NCBI RefSeq assembly: GCF_002196515.1
Contig: NZ_CP018835.1
Coordinates: 186,001 to 250,000, forward strand
DNA: 64,000 bases
Origin: Vibrio gazogenes
GTDB lineage: Bacteria > Pseudomonadota > Gammaproteobacteria > Enterobacterales > Vibrionaceae
Direction: 5' to 3'
Below are positions 51,130 through 61,754 of the stretch, piece after piece. Position 1 is the first letter of the stretch. Every line of letters starts with the position of its first letter. The notes below the pieces were generated by a model, which was not told the origin of the DNA, made no database searches, and was given only the letters and a program-made list of their open reading frames with translations. A program made the translations under genes and the position numbers.

Positions 51130-52383
51130 TTATAAAGCGCCACAAATCACAGAAGTAATGGCAGCCAAGCCACAAACCATGGTAAAAATCTGTACTGGCA
51201 CAGAAGTTCTGAACTTCTTCATCGCCCCCACACGTCTCATCGCATAGACCGGCATGATAAATAGAATGGCTGCAATCATCGGTGCACCCATGGTTTCAAT
51301 CATCCCCAAGATACTCGGATTAATAATGGCAACAATCCAAGTCGTCAAAACGATAAAAATCAGAGAAGTGCGATCAATTGATTTTACCGCCATATTGCTG
51401 CGAGATTTAATCAACCCGACCAACCCTTCATGTGCACCTAGAAAATGACCAAAATAGCTGGATGTAATGGCAGCAAATGCCACGATAGGCCCCAAATAAG
51501 AGATCAACGGTGAATCGTGTTCATTCGCCAGATAAGACAAGACCGAAATATTTTGCGCTTTTGCAAGTGCAAGTTGCTCAGGAGAAAGCGACAATACGAC
51601 CGAAAACACAAAAAACATCACAAATGCCATCAGCATAAACGCTGCACCACCAGTTATCATGTCGGTCTTTTGCGCTGCATCATCCCCATAGGTTAAACGC
51701 TGTTCTTTGGTAAACTGGCTAATAATTGGGCTGTGATTAAATGAAAAAACAATCAGTGGAATCGCCAGCCAAATGATCATCGGCATCGCGGACCAATCGG
51801 GTTTTACTTCCATCATCGATGTATTCCAGTCCGGAATCAGATAAACCGACAATGCGAGTAAAATCAACACCAGTGGATAAACCATCAACGAGGTGGCTTT
51901 CAACATCAGGCTCTTACCAAATACCACCCCACCCGTCATCGTCAGAATCAATACACCGGACAGTAACCAGCGCGGAATTGAGGGTAGCGCAAGTTGATGC
52001 ACCAGAAAGGAGTCTACCGTATTGGTAATTCCTACCCCATAAATCAACACAATTGGATAAATCGCGAAAAAATAAGCAAACGTAATCAGGTTGGCACCGG
52101 TTTTCCCAAAATGTTCTTCAACCGTATCCGTAATATCAGATTCAGGGCGTTTGGCTGACAGCACAAAACGCGCCAGACTTTTATGCGCAAACCAGGTCAT
52201 TGGTGCGGCTATCAGGGCAAGAATGACTAATGGCCAAAAGCCACCGGCCCCTGCTTTAATCGGCAGGAAAAGCACACCCGCACCGACGGCTGTTCCAAAC
52301 AGAGAGAGGCACCATGTAAAATCTTTGTAAGTCCATTTACCAGATGAATATTTGTTATTTTGTACTAATATTGTTGTATTCAT
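51130..52383 (-). CDS. SdaC-like serine/threonine (HAAAP) transporter
   Basis: 417 residues, eleven predicted helices. Start motif FGTAVGAGVLFLPIKAGAGGFWPL (30-53) is that of hydroxy/aromatic amino acid permeases; the SIT/DTVEEHFG segment and length favour the serine SdaC/YhaO branch rather than TyrP or Mtr. Inner-membrane proton symport of amino acid. Exact substrate unsure. Confidence 0.82.
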   Translation of the reverse strand: MNTTILVQNNKYSSGKWTYKDFTWCLSLFGTAVGAGVLFLPIKAGAGGFWPLVILALIAAPMTWFAHKSLARFVLSAKRPESDITDTVEEHFGKTGANLITFAYFFAIYPIVLIYGVGITNTVDSFLVHQLALPSIPRWLLSGVLILTMTGGVVFGKSLMLKATSLMVYPLVLILLALSVYLIPDWNTSMMEVKPDWSAMPMIIWLAIPLIVFSFNHSPIISQFTKEQRLTYGDDAAQKTDMITGGAAFMLMAFVMFFVFSVVLSLSPEQLALAKAQNISVLSYLANEHDSPLISYLGPIVAFAAITSSYFGHFLGAHEGLVGLIKSRSNMAVKSIDRTSLIFIVLTTWIVAIINPSILGMIETMGAPMIAAILFIMPVYAMRRVGAMKKFRTSVPVQIFTMVCGLAAITSVICGAL

Positions 52384-52635
52384 GTTAAGTTTCTCATCAT
52401 TGGCAAAATAATATACTAAAAATAAGTTTCAGTTATATTTGACCAGCAATCAGAAGTTTTGGGAATACGGAAGTGAATGAACTTAAAGATAAGCTTGACA
52501 AAAAACAATCCGGGTCACGAATTTAACGTGCTATACATGATTATTTCTAATTGTATGAATAAGAAAAAGTGATGCGAAAGGTAGTTGTTGAAATGATGTT
52601 ATTTAAATGAATCCAATCATTACATCAGCCAATAT

Positions 52636-52656
52636 GCACGGGGATGAACCCCGTGC
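52636..52656 (-). terminator. Hairpin after amtB
   Basis: GCACGGGG (52636-52643) with CCCCGTGC (52649-52656), loop of five. No T-run on the minus strand, so a weak or Rho-assisted terminator. Confidence 0.45.
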
Positions 52657-52670
52657 TTATAAGTGATGAT

Positions 52671-53891
52671 TTATTCTTCATTGATAGTGGAAATTTTATG
52701 AATCGATAGATCTGCACCATTAAATTCATCTTCCTCAGAAAGTCTTAATCCCATGATTTTCTGAAGTGAACCGTAAACAATCAGTGCACCGAATAGCGCA
52801 ACAAGAATGCCGGCGATGGTTCCCAGTACCTGAGCCGGCAGACTCACACCACCAATACCACCAAGTGACTGCTGACCAAAAATACCTGCGGCAATGCCGC
52901 CCCAGGCACCACATAAACCGTGGAGAGGCCAAACTCCCAACACATCATCAATATGCGTTTTGTTCTGTAGCCAGGTAAACACCCAGACAAACAGAACCCC
53001 TGCAATCCCGCCCGTGACCAATGCACCAAGAGGATGCATCAGATCCGAACCGGCACACACCGCAACCAATCCTGCTAAAGGGCCGTTATGAATAAATCCG
53101 GGGTCATTTTTGCCGACAATAAATGCAGCCAGAATGCCACCAACCATTGCCATAAGAGAATTCATAGCAACAAGACCACTGATCCCGTTGAGTGTTTGTG
53201 CCGACATCACATTAAAACCAAACCATCCCACACTGAGAATCCAAGCGCCTAAAGCAAGAAATGGAATATTTGATGGTGCGAAGTTGGTATGTTTCCCGGC
53301 CCGAATCCGCCCTTTCCTCATGCCCAGAAAGATCACGGCAACCAGCGCAATCCATCCGCCAACAGCATGGACAACCACCGAACCGGCAAAGTCATGAAAC
53401 GGATGGCCGAACTGAGCTGCAAGCCAGTTTTGGAATTGGAAGTTACCATTCCAGATCATCCCTTCGAAAAATGGATAAATGATACCAACCGTGAAAAAGG
53501 TCGCGATCATAATCGGATGGAAACGGGCTCGCTCGGCAATACCACCAGAAACAATCGCAGGGATCGCTGCTGCAAAAGTCAGTAGAAAGAAAAACTTAAC
53601 CAGCGCATAACCATTCCCGGCCGCCAGTACTTCGGCACCAGAGAAAAACGTCGTGTGATATGCAATCCAGTAACCGATAAAGAAATAAGCGATGGTTGAT
53701 ACACCGAAATCAACCAGAATTTTGACTAAGGCATTGACCTGATTTTTCTTCCGAACCGTACCAACCTCTAGAAAAGCAAAGCCAGCATGCATCAGAAAAA
53801 CCATAATTGCCCCCAGTAATAAAAACAGTGTATCTGAACTTTGGGTCAGGGTCTGGACGGCCCCCTGAACTTGGCTTAAATTGTGCTCCAT
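52671..53891 (-). CDS. amtB: Ammonium transporter AmtB
   Basis: 406 residues from the ATG at 53891, chosen for GGAGAG nine bases upstream and family length; the frame stays open to 54047. Eleven helices with LLGAIMVFLMHAGFAFLEVGTVRKKN, GGWIALVAV..LG, and CAGSDLMHPLGALVTGGIAGVLFV; conserved histidine positions of the pore are visible. No glnK beside it. Ammonia uptake across the inner membrane. Confidence 0.9.
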   Translation of the reverse strand: MEHNLSQVQGAVQTLTQSSDTLFLLLGAIMVFLMHAGFAFLEVGTVRKKNQVNALVKILVDFGVSTIAYFFIGYWIAYHTTFFSGAEVLAAGNGYALVKFFFLLTFAAAIPAIVSGGIAERARFHPIMIATFFTVGIIYPFFEGMIWNGNFQFQNWLAAQFGHPFHDFAGSVVVHAVGGWIALVAVIFLGMRKGRIRAGKHTNFAPSNIPFLALGAWILSVGWFGFNVMSAQTLNGISGLVAMNSLMAMVGGILAAFIVGKNDPGFIHNGPLAGLVAVCAGSDLMHPLGALVTGGIAGVLFVWVFTWLQNKTHIDDVLGVWPLHGLCGAWGGIAAGIFGQQSLGGIGGVSLPAQVLGTIAGILVALFGALIVYGSLQKIMGLRLSEEDEFNGADLSIHKISTINEE

Positions 53892-54217
53892 TCGCGTTCT
53901 CTCCATCAATTCAACTGCACCCGACATCCCAGAAAGAAGCTCGCTTTCCATAAGACGCCCTAACTTAGTGCTCATAAAAATGAAAAATCCCCATTTTGGG
54001 GAGAATAATAGTTTGCAGCGAACTAAGCAGAATTTATGCCAAATCATAAACTAGCGAGACATGGCAAAAAATTAATATTAACAAATTGAATAATAAGAGA
54101 TATTTTCTCCAGCCGAGCCTGATAAGCTTTTCCCCTGCGACATGAGAGTGCACCAATATTGACTAAATGCATCAATATTGGGCACCCAGTTAAGTGAAAC
54201 AATTATCGATATCAGCG
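53892..54217. other. Spacer upstream of amtB
   Basis: No gene. Has the small hairpin CCCC-ATTTT-GGGG near 53990. I looked for a -24/-12 sigma54 promoter on the minus strand and saw no clear match. Confidence 0.4.
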
Positions 54218-54601
54218 CTAGCGCTTATCAAGATAAGATGCTATCCATGACCGAACTTCACTCGGCATTCGATTTGAGAGGACCAAATATTCTTGATCCA
54301 TCAATCGTCGGGCCATTTGGGGAGATGCAGTCAGCATTCGAATCTCTTTTTGGGGGGTTGTGTTTAATACCGCATAAAGCTTTGGCTCTTTGGATTTTAA
54401 GTTTTTTCGGTAGTCTTTTTTTTCACGACGATGCAGTCGTAATGTGCCAAGATTTTCCGAATCGAGATCAGGAATCAGTTCAAATCCAACTAACTGCTTT
54501 TGTATTGTGACCCATGCACCGGCAGTAATATGGTGTTCAATAAACTGACATTCAATTAGCCATGTAATTTCTGACTTTGTAGGTTTTTTTAAATATGACA
54601 T
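54218..54601 (-). CDS. Unrecognised 127-residue protein
   Basis: Soluble, basic, mixed alpha/beta (KSEITWLIECQFIEHHITAGAWVTIQ, a small beta barrel-like start, then PKLYAVLNTTPQKEIRMLTASPQMARRLMD). No membrane segment or known motif seen. The start ATG at 54601 has an AGAGCG-like site. Between amtB and a regulator; context does not help. Confidence 0.6.
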   Translation of the reverse strand: MSYLKKPTKSEITWLIECQFIEHHITAGAWVTIQKQLVGFELIPDLDSENLGTLRLHRREKKDYRKNLKSKEPKLYAVLNTTPQKEIRMLTASPQMARRLMDQEYLVLSNRMPSEVRSWIASYLDKR

Positions 54602-54684
54602 TTTAATCGCTCTTATTTTTTATTAACAGGCTCTGAAATTCGATTCCGTCTCACTTTTTATTTGTCACAAAATTTTTGTAAAAA

Positions 54685-54702
54685 TTATTGCGATAGCAAT
54701 AA
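54685..54702. repeat. Palindrome upstream of the 127-residue gene
   Basis: TTATTGC, GATA, GCAATAA. About 80 bases upstream of the start, in an AT-rich region; candidate operator. Confidence 0.45.
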
Positions 54703-54839
54703 AAATAAGATTTAAGATCCGAATATCAGAATAGAATAGCCTATCAATAAATAAGCAAATGTCTCATTTTTTAGAGAAGAATGAAGTATTAGTAGGAGTT
54801 TTTACTGTAAATAAGGTCACATGACACGTTTTAGTGATC

Positions 54840-56219
54840 TCAATCAGACTCGGATTGCCATTCTTTATATTTTCGCTCCAGTGTCTTGCGTGAGATACCG
54901 AGTTGACGTGCTGCTGCTGACTTATTACCATCATAAAAATCAACGACTTTCTGTATATGGGATTTTTCGATTTCCTGTAAACTCCAATCACTCGGATAAC
55001 CCCGCATCGGTGTTGGTGTTAGTGCTCTTGAGAAAGGAAATTCAGGCATTTCACTGTGATGAGAGATGCTAACCATCACTTTTGATGTATATTGTGATGG
55101 CTGTATCATATATTCATGCCAGTAATCATTAGGTGATTTATTTATGATCAGGCATCTTTCAATCAGATTAATAACTTCTCTTACATTCCCCGGCCAGTTA
55201 TATTCACCTTGATAAAAATCGTACTCGTTTAACCATGTCGGTATAGGAAGTGATAATTTCCCACAAAGACGTTGGGTTAAATAAGGGAATAGTTCTCTTA
55301 AATCACTCAACCTATCACGCAGTGGTGAAATATTCATTTTTAATACCGATAAGCGTTCATATAACTCTCTGCAAAATCCATTTTCTCTGACAATATTGAG
55401 CATCCCTTTCGTCGTTGCGGATATTAAACGAACATCAATTAAATACGAAGAATTCCCCCCTTGCGACTGAACGGTTCGCCCTTCGAGTAACTGAACCAGA
55501 ATATGTTGAAAATCAGCTGGGATATTTTCAATACCATCCAAAAATAGCGTGCCATGATTGGCAAGACGTAATGATCCGCCATGATGGAACAGTCGCTCTG
55601 TTGCCACTGAATCGGAGTGGATATCTGCACAGTTGACCATGACAAAAGGTCCGACTCGCCCACTCGACTCATGAATGGCTCGCGCTGCCAATTCTTTACC
55701 TGTCCCGGTCTCCCCCTCAATCAGAACAGGTGCTTTTGACGGCGCATACTGCATGATCTGTTGCTTGAGAGATGTTGTTCTGTCCGAATGACCAACAATC
55801 ACGTTCTGATGATACTGCTCTAATGTTTGTGTCAGCACGGTATATTTTTGCGTTTCAATCAACCGTTGTAAGGCACACTTAACGGCTTGCTGAATCTGGT
55901 GTGCGTTTAACGGGGGCAAAAGATAATAACGTCCCTGAACAAGGTCTGATTTAAGATCATTTTCATTTAACAGCAGCAGGATTTCACCTTCAAAACATGA
56001 TGAAATTTGAGCAACTTCATGAGGTTGGCACGCATTGACGTCCAGAATAATCAGGTCATAAAGTGCCAACAGTTGGCTATCACCCTGCGGGTTACTCATC
56101 GTATCTAATCCGGAAACCAACCCCGATAATGCACGGACAAACTGCACTAAAACTTCTGGCTGAGGGCTAATCACCAGTACAGAAAAAGTCAGAAATTGTC
56201 GTTCGGTTAGTAATTTCAC
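54840..56219 (-). CDS. VpsR-like regulator lacking GAFTGA
   Basis: 459 residues. Receiver-like N-terminal domain (1-130) without a clear phosphoacceptor triad, AAA+ domain with Walker A EGETGTGKE (168-176), and C-terminal Fis-type helix-turn-helix ending SAAARQLGISRKTLERKYKEW. The expected GAFTGA loop after ESELFGH is missing: the text runs TERLFHHGGSLRLANHGTLFLDG (208-229), and Walker-B has DG for DE. Such proteins, as V. cholerae VpsR, act with sigma70 and c-di-GMP rather than sigma54. Likely controls extracellular matrix or similar; assignment as VpsR orthologue is not certain. Confidence 0.7.
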   Translation of the reverse strand: MKLLTERQFLTFSVLVISPQPEVLVQFVRALSGLVSGLDTMSNPQGDSQLLALYDLIILDVNACQPHEVAQISSCFEGEILLLLNENDLKSDLVQGRYYLLPPLNAHQIQQAVKCALQRLIETQKYTVLTQTLEQYHQNVIVGHSDRTTSLKQQIMQYAPSKAPVLIEGETGTGKELAARAIHESSGRVGPFVMVNCADIHSDSVATERLFHHGGSLRLANHGTLFLDGIENIPADFQHILVQLLEGRTVQSQGGNSSYLIDVRLISATTKGMLNIVRENGFCRELYERLSVLKMNISPLRDRLSDLRELFPYLTQRLCGKLSLPIPTWLNEYDFYQGEYNWPGNVREVINLIERCLIINKSPNDYWHEYMIQPSQYTSKVMVSISHHSEMPEFPFSRALTPTPMRGYPSDWSLQEIEKSHIQKVVDFYDGNKSAAARQLGISRKTLERKYKEWQSESD

Positions 56220-56501
56220 AAGTATGATTCTCGGCTAGATGCTCTGGTATTTTCAGGCAACGGAATCGATTATTCAGAATAACATACGGAATATTGTCGC
56301 CCACCTTGAAACTATTGTCACCTTTTCATGAAACGATTCATCAAATCCATGTTATTTCTTCAATCGTTTCGTGATCTTATTTCAAAAGTCATCGAACCAG
56401 AGACTTTCGTGTCTACCACCAGACAAGTATTGATATTGTAGTTGAGATAAATCGTGATTGAGATAAAGTGAACGCTTGTCTCGGTATGAAGTAAATATAA
56501 T
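56220..56501. other. Spacer between regulator and mobA
   Basis: Divergent promoter region for the regulator and mobA. No gene or strong structure seen. Confidence 0.4.
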
Positions 56502-57092
56502 ATGCTCGAAGAACATCAAATCACTTGGGTGATTCTTGCCGGAGGACAATCTTCGCGGATGGGTGGTCATGATAAAGGGCTGTTAATTTATCAAGGGCAG
56601 CCATTAATCCAGCGGGTGATTGACGCACTACAACCGCAGGTCTCCTCTCTTTGGATCTGTGCCAACCGCAATCAAGCGGCTTATCGGCAATACGCGCCTG
56701 TTATTGAAGATCTTTATCCGGATTATCCCGGACCACTGGCCGGGCTACACAGCGCTTTAAAACATGCAAAAACGGAATGGGTTGGCATTCTTCCTTGTGA
56801 TGGCCCACATGTCAGCCATGATTTAGTTGAACGCTTTTGTCAGGCAAGTAAACGGGGTGGGAAGGTTTATGTCGCTCATGACGGTCACAAATATCAACCG
56901 GTTTATGCCCTTGCTCACCGTTCTGTGCTCAGTCAGCTTGAACACTTTCTGGCTCAAGGCGAACGAAAAGTGATGCGCTTTTTTGACCAGCTCGGTGCTT
57001 GTCCTGTTGATTGTCACGATATTCAGTCGATGTTTATGAATGTGAATACCCCGGAACAGCTGTGCAACCCACAAGATCAGCCGATGGTTTAA
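56502..57092 (+). CDS. mobA: MobA, molybdenum cofactor guanylyltransferase
   Basis: 196 residues. Joins GMP to molybdopterin to make the dinucleotide cofactor. N-terminal VILAGGQSSRMGGHDKGLL (11-29) is the nucleotidyltransferase signature; LPCDGPHVSHDLV marks the metal site. In operon with mobB (42-base gap). Confidence 0.92.
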   Translation: MLEEHQITWVILAGGQSSRMGGHDKGLLIYQGQPLIQRVIDALQPQVSSLWICANRNQAAYRQYAPVIEDLYPDYPGPLAGLHSALKHAKTEWVGILPCDGPHVSHDLVERFCQASKRGGKVYVAHDGHKYQPVYALAHRSVLSQLEHFLAQGERKVMRFFDQLGACPVDCHDIQSMFMNVNTPEQLCNPQDQPMV

Positions 57093-57134
57093 AAAGCCTG
57101 ACCTCACAACCACTTTCTAAGGGACATCATTAAC

Positions 57135-57698
57135 ATGACGAGTCTTTCAGACAAACTGCCCAATATTGCTGTACTCGGCTTCGCGGCTTTTTCCGGAACC
57201 GGAAAAACAACGCTACTTGAATCGCTAATTCCGGTCTTGATCGCACATGGCATTCGCGTGGGGGTTTATAAACATTCACATCACGTCATCGAACAAGATA
57301 AACCGGGAAAAGACAGTTTTCGGCTGCGCAAAGCCGGGGCATTTCAGACATTACTTTCGACACCGGCGCGAGCCATTCTGACCACTGAATTTTCCGAGAT
57401 ACCGACATCTCCTGATTTCTATCATTTGCTACAACAATTTGATTCAGAGAATCTGGATATCATTCTGGTTGAAGGGTGTAAGGAACAGCGCTTTCCTAAA
57501 ATAGAGTTACACCGTCACGAAATTAACAAACCGTGGCTCTATCCTGATGATCCGGATATTATTGCCGTCGCAACAGATCGCATGATCACCTGTCCCCTAC
57601 CTTGTCTGGATTTGAATGATACGGCCCAGATTGCTGAGTTTGTGATGCAGTATGTACAAGACTTTCAATCACACATTCTTCCGGCATCAATACAATGA
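57135..57698 (+). CDS. mobB: MobB, molybdopterin-guanine dinucleotide GTPase
   Basis: 187 residues. P-loop FSGTGKTTLLESL (about 19-31); binds GTP and helps MobA. Ends about 80 bases before convergent nagK. Confidence 0.92.
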   Translation: MTSLSDKLPNIAVLGFAAFSGTGKTTLLESLIPVLIAHGIRVGVYKHSHHVIEQDKPGKDSFRLRKAGAFQTLLSTPARAILTTEFSEIPTSPDFYHLLQQFDSENLDIILVEGCKEQRFPKIELHRHEINKPWLYPDDPDIIAVATDRMITCPLPCLDLNDTAQIAEFVMQYVQDFQSHILPASIQ

Positions 57699-57778
57699 AC
57701 AGCATGACAGTGAACAACATTGCAGCCCGAACGAATCAGACTGCTCATTCATCTTAGAACAAGAGACACATCATCATT

Positions 57779-58690
57779 TCAAGGCTGAAGATTCAAAAAT
57801 GCCGCACCTCGGACACCACCGGTTGCGCCATATTTTGCTCTTCTGATCTCCGGACATTGTGCGATAGGTAACAAATAACGGGAGACTCGCTGCGGCAGCG
57901 CCTGATAGAGCCGTTCAAAATTTGATAATCCACCACCGAGCACAACGGTATGCGGATCATATGCCGTAAAAATATTTCCGAGACATATCGCCAGCAGTTC
58001 GATGAAAAAATCAATAAAGTCACTTGCTGTCTTATCACCTGCGTAAAAATTCTCAATGATCTCAACGGCAGGTTTAGATTGGCCATATTTGTGTTGATAC
58101 AGGCCCTCAAAACCGCGACCAGAAATATAGCTTTCCAGACAACCTTGCTGACCACATCCACACTGAAACAGAGGCGGATTGTCGCCTAACCAAAACCATG
58201 CATCAATTGGTATTCGCATATGGCCGACTTCTCCTGCGACATGATTTCTGCCGGAAAAAACTTCCCCACGATAGACAATTCCTCCACCAAAGCCAGTGCC
58301 TAAAATCAGCCCCATGACTGAAGGACTGTCCCGCAGTGAGTCATCCCATGCTTCAGATAAGATAAAACAATTTGCATCATTTTCTATGCGAACGGGACGT
58401 TGCAGTCGTTTTTCCAAATCGTGACGTAAATGACGATCATTGATACTCGGAATGTTGGCCGTCATCAACGAACCATCATCTACACGCTCTATGCCGGGGA
58501 GTCCCACCCCGACTTGACCAACACAGCCCAAAATTTCATCATATTTTTCAACCTGTTCGGCAATCACTTTGATAAACTGGTCGTAATGCTTCAGCGGGGT
58601 TGGCAAGCGTTCGGTTGCAACTCGGGTCAATGTTGTATCGAATGCACCAAACTCAATTTTCGTTCCACCAACGTCAAAGCCATAATACAT
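57779..58690 (-). CDS. nagK: NagK, N-acetylglucosamine kinase
   Basis: 303 residues from the ATG at 58690 (GGAGGAGG upstream), the known NagK length; the frame continues to 58750. ROK family: FDVGGTKIEFGAFD (4-17), catalytic EVGHMRIP and zinc CGCGQQGCLESYISG. Phosphorylates GlcNAc from chitin or murein turnover. Confidence 0.92.
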   Translation of the reverse strand: MYYGFDVGGTKIEFGAFDTTLTRVATERLPTPLKHYDQFIKVIAEQVEKYDEILGCVGQVGVGLPGIERVDDGSLMTANIPSINDRHLRHDLEKRLQRPVRIENDANCFILSEAWDDSLRDSPSVMGLILGTGFGGGIVYRGEVFSGRNHVAGEVGHMRIPIDAWFWLGDNPPLFQCGCGQQGCLESYISGRGFEGLYQHKYGQSKPAVEIIENFYAGDKTASDFIDFFIELLAICLGNIFTAYDPHTVVLGGGLSNFERLYQALPQRVSRYLLPIAQCPEIRRAKYGATGGVRGAAFLNLQP

Positions 58691-58847
58691 GGCACGCCTC
58701 CTCCATAACGGTGATTTATCATTGGGTGATTGTTTCGGGCACTGCCGCACATCACAATCGTACGGCTTGGTCCGTATCCGATGCAGACAATATACCTAAA
58801 TTCAGATGATATACCCAATTCAAACACTGATACATTCAGAAGTGAAG

Positions 58848-58871
58848 CGGTGCTAATGATGATCAGCACCG
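58848..58871 (-). terminator. Hairpin after the chemoreceptor gene
   Basis: CGGTGCTAATGATGATCAGCACCG pairs across nearly all its length, about 30 bases after the stop of the chemoreceptor. T-run not strong. Confidence 0.45.
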
Positions 58872-58901
58872 CAATGAGATGAGGATTGATGCGAATGGCA
58901 T

Positions 58902-60977
58902 TTAAGCAGATGCAGCGGCCGTCGCTGATCGTTGATGTTGTGACAACTGATATTGGGACAACATCGTCTGTTGCTGATTTGCAATGTCGGAGACCTGCCC
59001 GGCACTACCAACTACTTCCTGTAGGCTTAATGCTGTCTGTTGCCCTTGTTCAGCAATTAAAGCGATGGAATAGTTTACCTCTGCCGTAGCTTTTTCTTGC
59101 TGCTCTGCAGCGACAGAGATCTGTTCAACCCGCGCACAAATGCCTTGCACCGATGATTCAATCGAGTTGAACGATGATTTAACGTCTTCTCCCGATTCTA
59201 ATGCCAGTGACATTTGTCGACGCGAATCATTTACAGCCTGACGAGAACGATTCGCTGATGCAACCAACTCTGACATCAGTTGACGAATGTTCGTGGTCTG
59301 TTCCGATGTACCGCTGGCTAACTTTCTCACTTCATCTGCGACCACAGCAAAGCCTCTGCCCTGCTCACCCGCTCTGGCAGCCTCAATCGCCGCATTTAAC
59401 GCCAACAGGTTGGTATTCTCAGCAATCCCGCTGATCAAATTAACCATGCCCTGAATCTGATCAACCCGTTCCACGAGTTCATTCATTGCATCATCACTAC
59501 TGTCCAGTCGTGCATTAAGAGATTTCAGCGCATCCTGATTCTGAAGCAGCACATCGAGCCCTTTCTGGGCATGAGCAACGGATAATTGGCTTTCTTGATG
59601 GGTTTCACCGGTAATTGATGCGATTTCGCTAATCGATGCTTCGATTTCTGTCATGGTTGTGCTCATACCTGCCAGCGCTTCATTCTGGCGCGTCAAACGT
59701 CGCTGACTACTTTCTGATGCTTGATGACTGATTTCTGAAGCCTGATAAAGTGATGAAGATGTTTCCGTCACTTGATTGAGTGACAGACGGATCGCGTCAA
59801 CCACTTCATTCAGATTTCGGGCAACGCTTCTTAGTTCTGACGGGCCTGATTCAATCAGGTTATCCGAGAAGTCTTTTTGGGCGAGCGAATGCAATTCGGT
59901 CAGAATATGGCGCAAGCTATGTAGCACCCAGCGACGTAAAAGAAACCAAATCATGACCAAAACAATAATCGCAATCACCATGAACCATATCTGAGCCGAG
60001 GTTGTCAGACTAAGCGTCTCTTTCACCAGAGACTGATTATTCTTGATCTGCTGACTGGCCCCCTGTGAAATCTCATCCAGTTTTTGAATCGTTTCGGTTG
60101 CAATATCGATCGCTTGGTTAAGTTGCTCATCCTGTTTGTGGATCAGATCGATTTGTGCCAGCACCTGCTTGATAACACCGTGGTCAGCAAAGCCTTTCTC
60201 CATGAGTTCGTAAGGCGCGGTCAGACTGGCAAATTCAGATACGTCTGGATACATTTCCCGAAAATCATCGAAAGCCAGTGAGACGGCCGACTCTCTGGTT
60301 CTCAATGTCTTATAAAGTTTTTGCGCAACGGCTTCATCTTTCTCCATCATCAGCATCAAAAACAGACTTTCCATTTTTGCGGCATTCGCAACAAACCGAT
60401 TAGCAGCATCCATTGCTTCAGGATTTTCAAAAGCCAGCATGTTGGCAATTCGATTCATTTCTGGTCCGATAGAGCTCACACCATAACGAAAAGTATCTGC
60501 GGCATCTTTTAATGGCACCTGCTCTTTTAACTTATCAGCTTGTATCGACATTAATGAGCGGCTGAGAGAGACAAAGGTGTCTACATTACGAATAATCGTA
60601 TCAACCTGTTCTTTGGTGAGGCTGTTGTTCTGAACTGATTCATCCACCGCTTGCTTGAGCTGCCCTAACAGGTTTTGCGTCGCATTAATTTTTTGATCAA
60701 TGCCTGCGCGAATTTGAGTCAGTTGAGCTTGTTGTGTTGTACGAATACCAGCACTCATCAGCTTGGTATTTTCTAGAATCGCTTGCACAAGCTGAGCATT
60801 GGTAATTGCCAATGGAAACGCCCGGTTAGACAAGTGATCAAATTGTCCGGCGACAGAATGGAGCCCGCGGAGTCCTTGATAAGAAAGTAATACAACAAAC
60901 AGAATAAAAGCGACGAAACAAGCGCTGATAATTCTGATAAGGGAAGATGAGGAAAAAAATTTGAAAATATTTAGCAT
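58902..60977 (-). CDS. Methyl-accepting chemotaxis protein
   Basis: 691 residues. Transmembrane helix at about 10-32, periplasmic helical sensor domain (35-330), second span at about 330-350, HAMP (352-405), then a long signalling coiled coil with [38 protein letters not shown] (the CheA/CheW tip). Lacks a clear C-terminal CheR pentapeptide. Ligand unknown; a four-helix periplasmic domain type. Confidence 0.9.
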   Translation of the reverse strand: MLNIFKFFSSSSLIRIISACFVAFILFVVLLSYQGLRGLHSVAGQFDHLSNRAFPLAITNAQLVQAILENTKLMSAGIRTTQQAQLTQIRAGIDQKINATQNLLGQLKQAVDESVQNNSLTKEQVDTIIRNVDTFVSLSRSLMSIQADKLKEQVPLKDAADTFRYGVSSIGPEMNRIANMLAFENPEAMDAANRFVANAAKMESLFLMLMMEKDEAVAQKLYKTLRTRESAVSLAFDDFREMYPDVSEFASLTAPYELMEKGFADHGVIKQVLAQIDLIHKQDEQLNQAIDIATETIQKLDEISQGASQQIKNNQSLVKETLSLTTSAQIWFMVIAIIVLVMIWFLLRRWVLHSLRHILTELHSLAQKDFSDNLIESGPSELRSVARNLNEVVDAIRLSLNQVTETSSSLYQASEISHQASESSQRRLTRQNEALAGMSTTMTEIEASISEIASITGETHQESQLSVAHAQKGLDVLLQNQDALKSLNARLDSSDDAMNELVERVDQIQGMVNLISGIAENTNLLALNAAIEAARAGEQGRGFAVVADEVRKLASGTSEQTTNIRQLMSELVASANRSRQAVNDSRRQMSLALESGEDVKSSFNSIESSVQGICARVEQISVAAEQQEKATAEVNYSIALIAEQGQQTALSLQEVVGSAGQVSDIANQQQTMLSQYQLSQHQRSATAAASA

Positions 60978-61115
60978 CTGAGTTGGTCATCTGGTGAATA
61001 CCTGAGTTGATGCTAAGAATAAAAAATTTCAGTTGTGTAACAGTGATATGACAAATTTATGACAGTGATAATAATATAACTAAACGCTAACATGATAGCG
61101 AATTATTCTTCATAC

Positions 61116-61457
61116 TCAGTCATATTTTGCAACAGCCGTGTCAAACAGGTTCTTCATCAATGAGATAAACTCATCCAGAAAACTGATCTGCTCATTGGTT
61201 GCCTTTTTCTTCCAGCATCCAGCCAACACTTCTTCCAAATCTTCAGCAACCAGATCCGCTTCTTTCAGAAGTTGAAAACGGACACTTGAGTGAAGATCAG
61301 GATTCTGTTCGAAAATATCCATAATATTACTTGCGACTAAATCCGTCACAACGTCTTCAACACTCTCCTGACCGATATCACCTTCGTGCATGAACACGTC
61401 GAGATTTAATGAGAGATGCTCGATCAATGCCAAATAGCCTTCGGTTTCTACAACCAC
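61116..61457 (-). CDS. DUF3802-type small protein
   Basis: 113 residues, acidic helical, no motif. Sequence type (VTDLVASNIMDIFEQNPDL ... FISLMKNLFDTAV) fits the Vibrio DUF3802 family from memory. Function unknown. Confidence 0.6.
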   Translation of the reverse strand: MVVETEGYLALIEHLSLNLDVFMHEGDIGQESVEDVVTDLVASNIMDIFEQNPDLHSSVRFQLLKEADLVAEDLEEVLAGCWKKKATNEQISFLDEFISLMKNLFDTAVAKYD

Positions 61458-61754
61458 TTTTGTACTCCACGATGATTCATATCTAAGCCAGCAATTACTT
61501 CTATTCTAATTATAGAACGCAATTTTTACAGTAGTGCTGTTCAGAAAATTATTGTTTTTGAACGTTTAGCACAGTCTATAGATAATCTGTAGCCAATTTC
61601 AAGAACAGAATGTTGAAATCGGAACAGCAGAACATGCATTAAATCACACTATTCAGAGGATGAACCCTACCCAAGTCACTATTAATTATAAAGAATAGGA
61701 AAAATAACTAACTCTCTCCTAGACTTACGAAGGCGTCGTTGCGAGGTAATCGTT
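61458..61754. other. Spacer before the fructosamine kinase family gene
   Basis: No gene; AT-rich with possible promoters for both neighbours. Nothing else seen. Confidence 0.4.
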
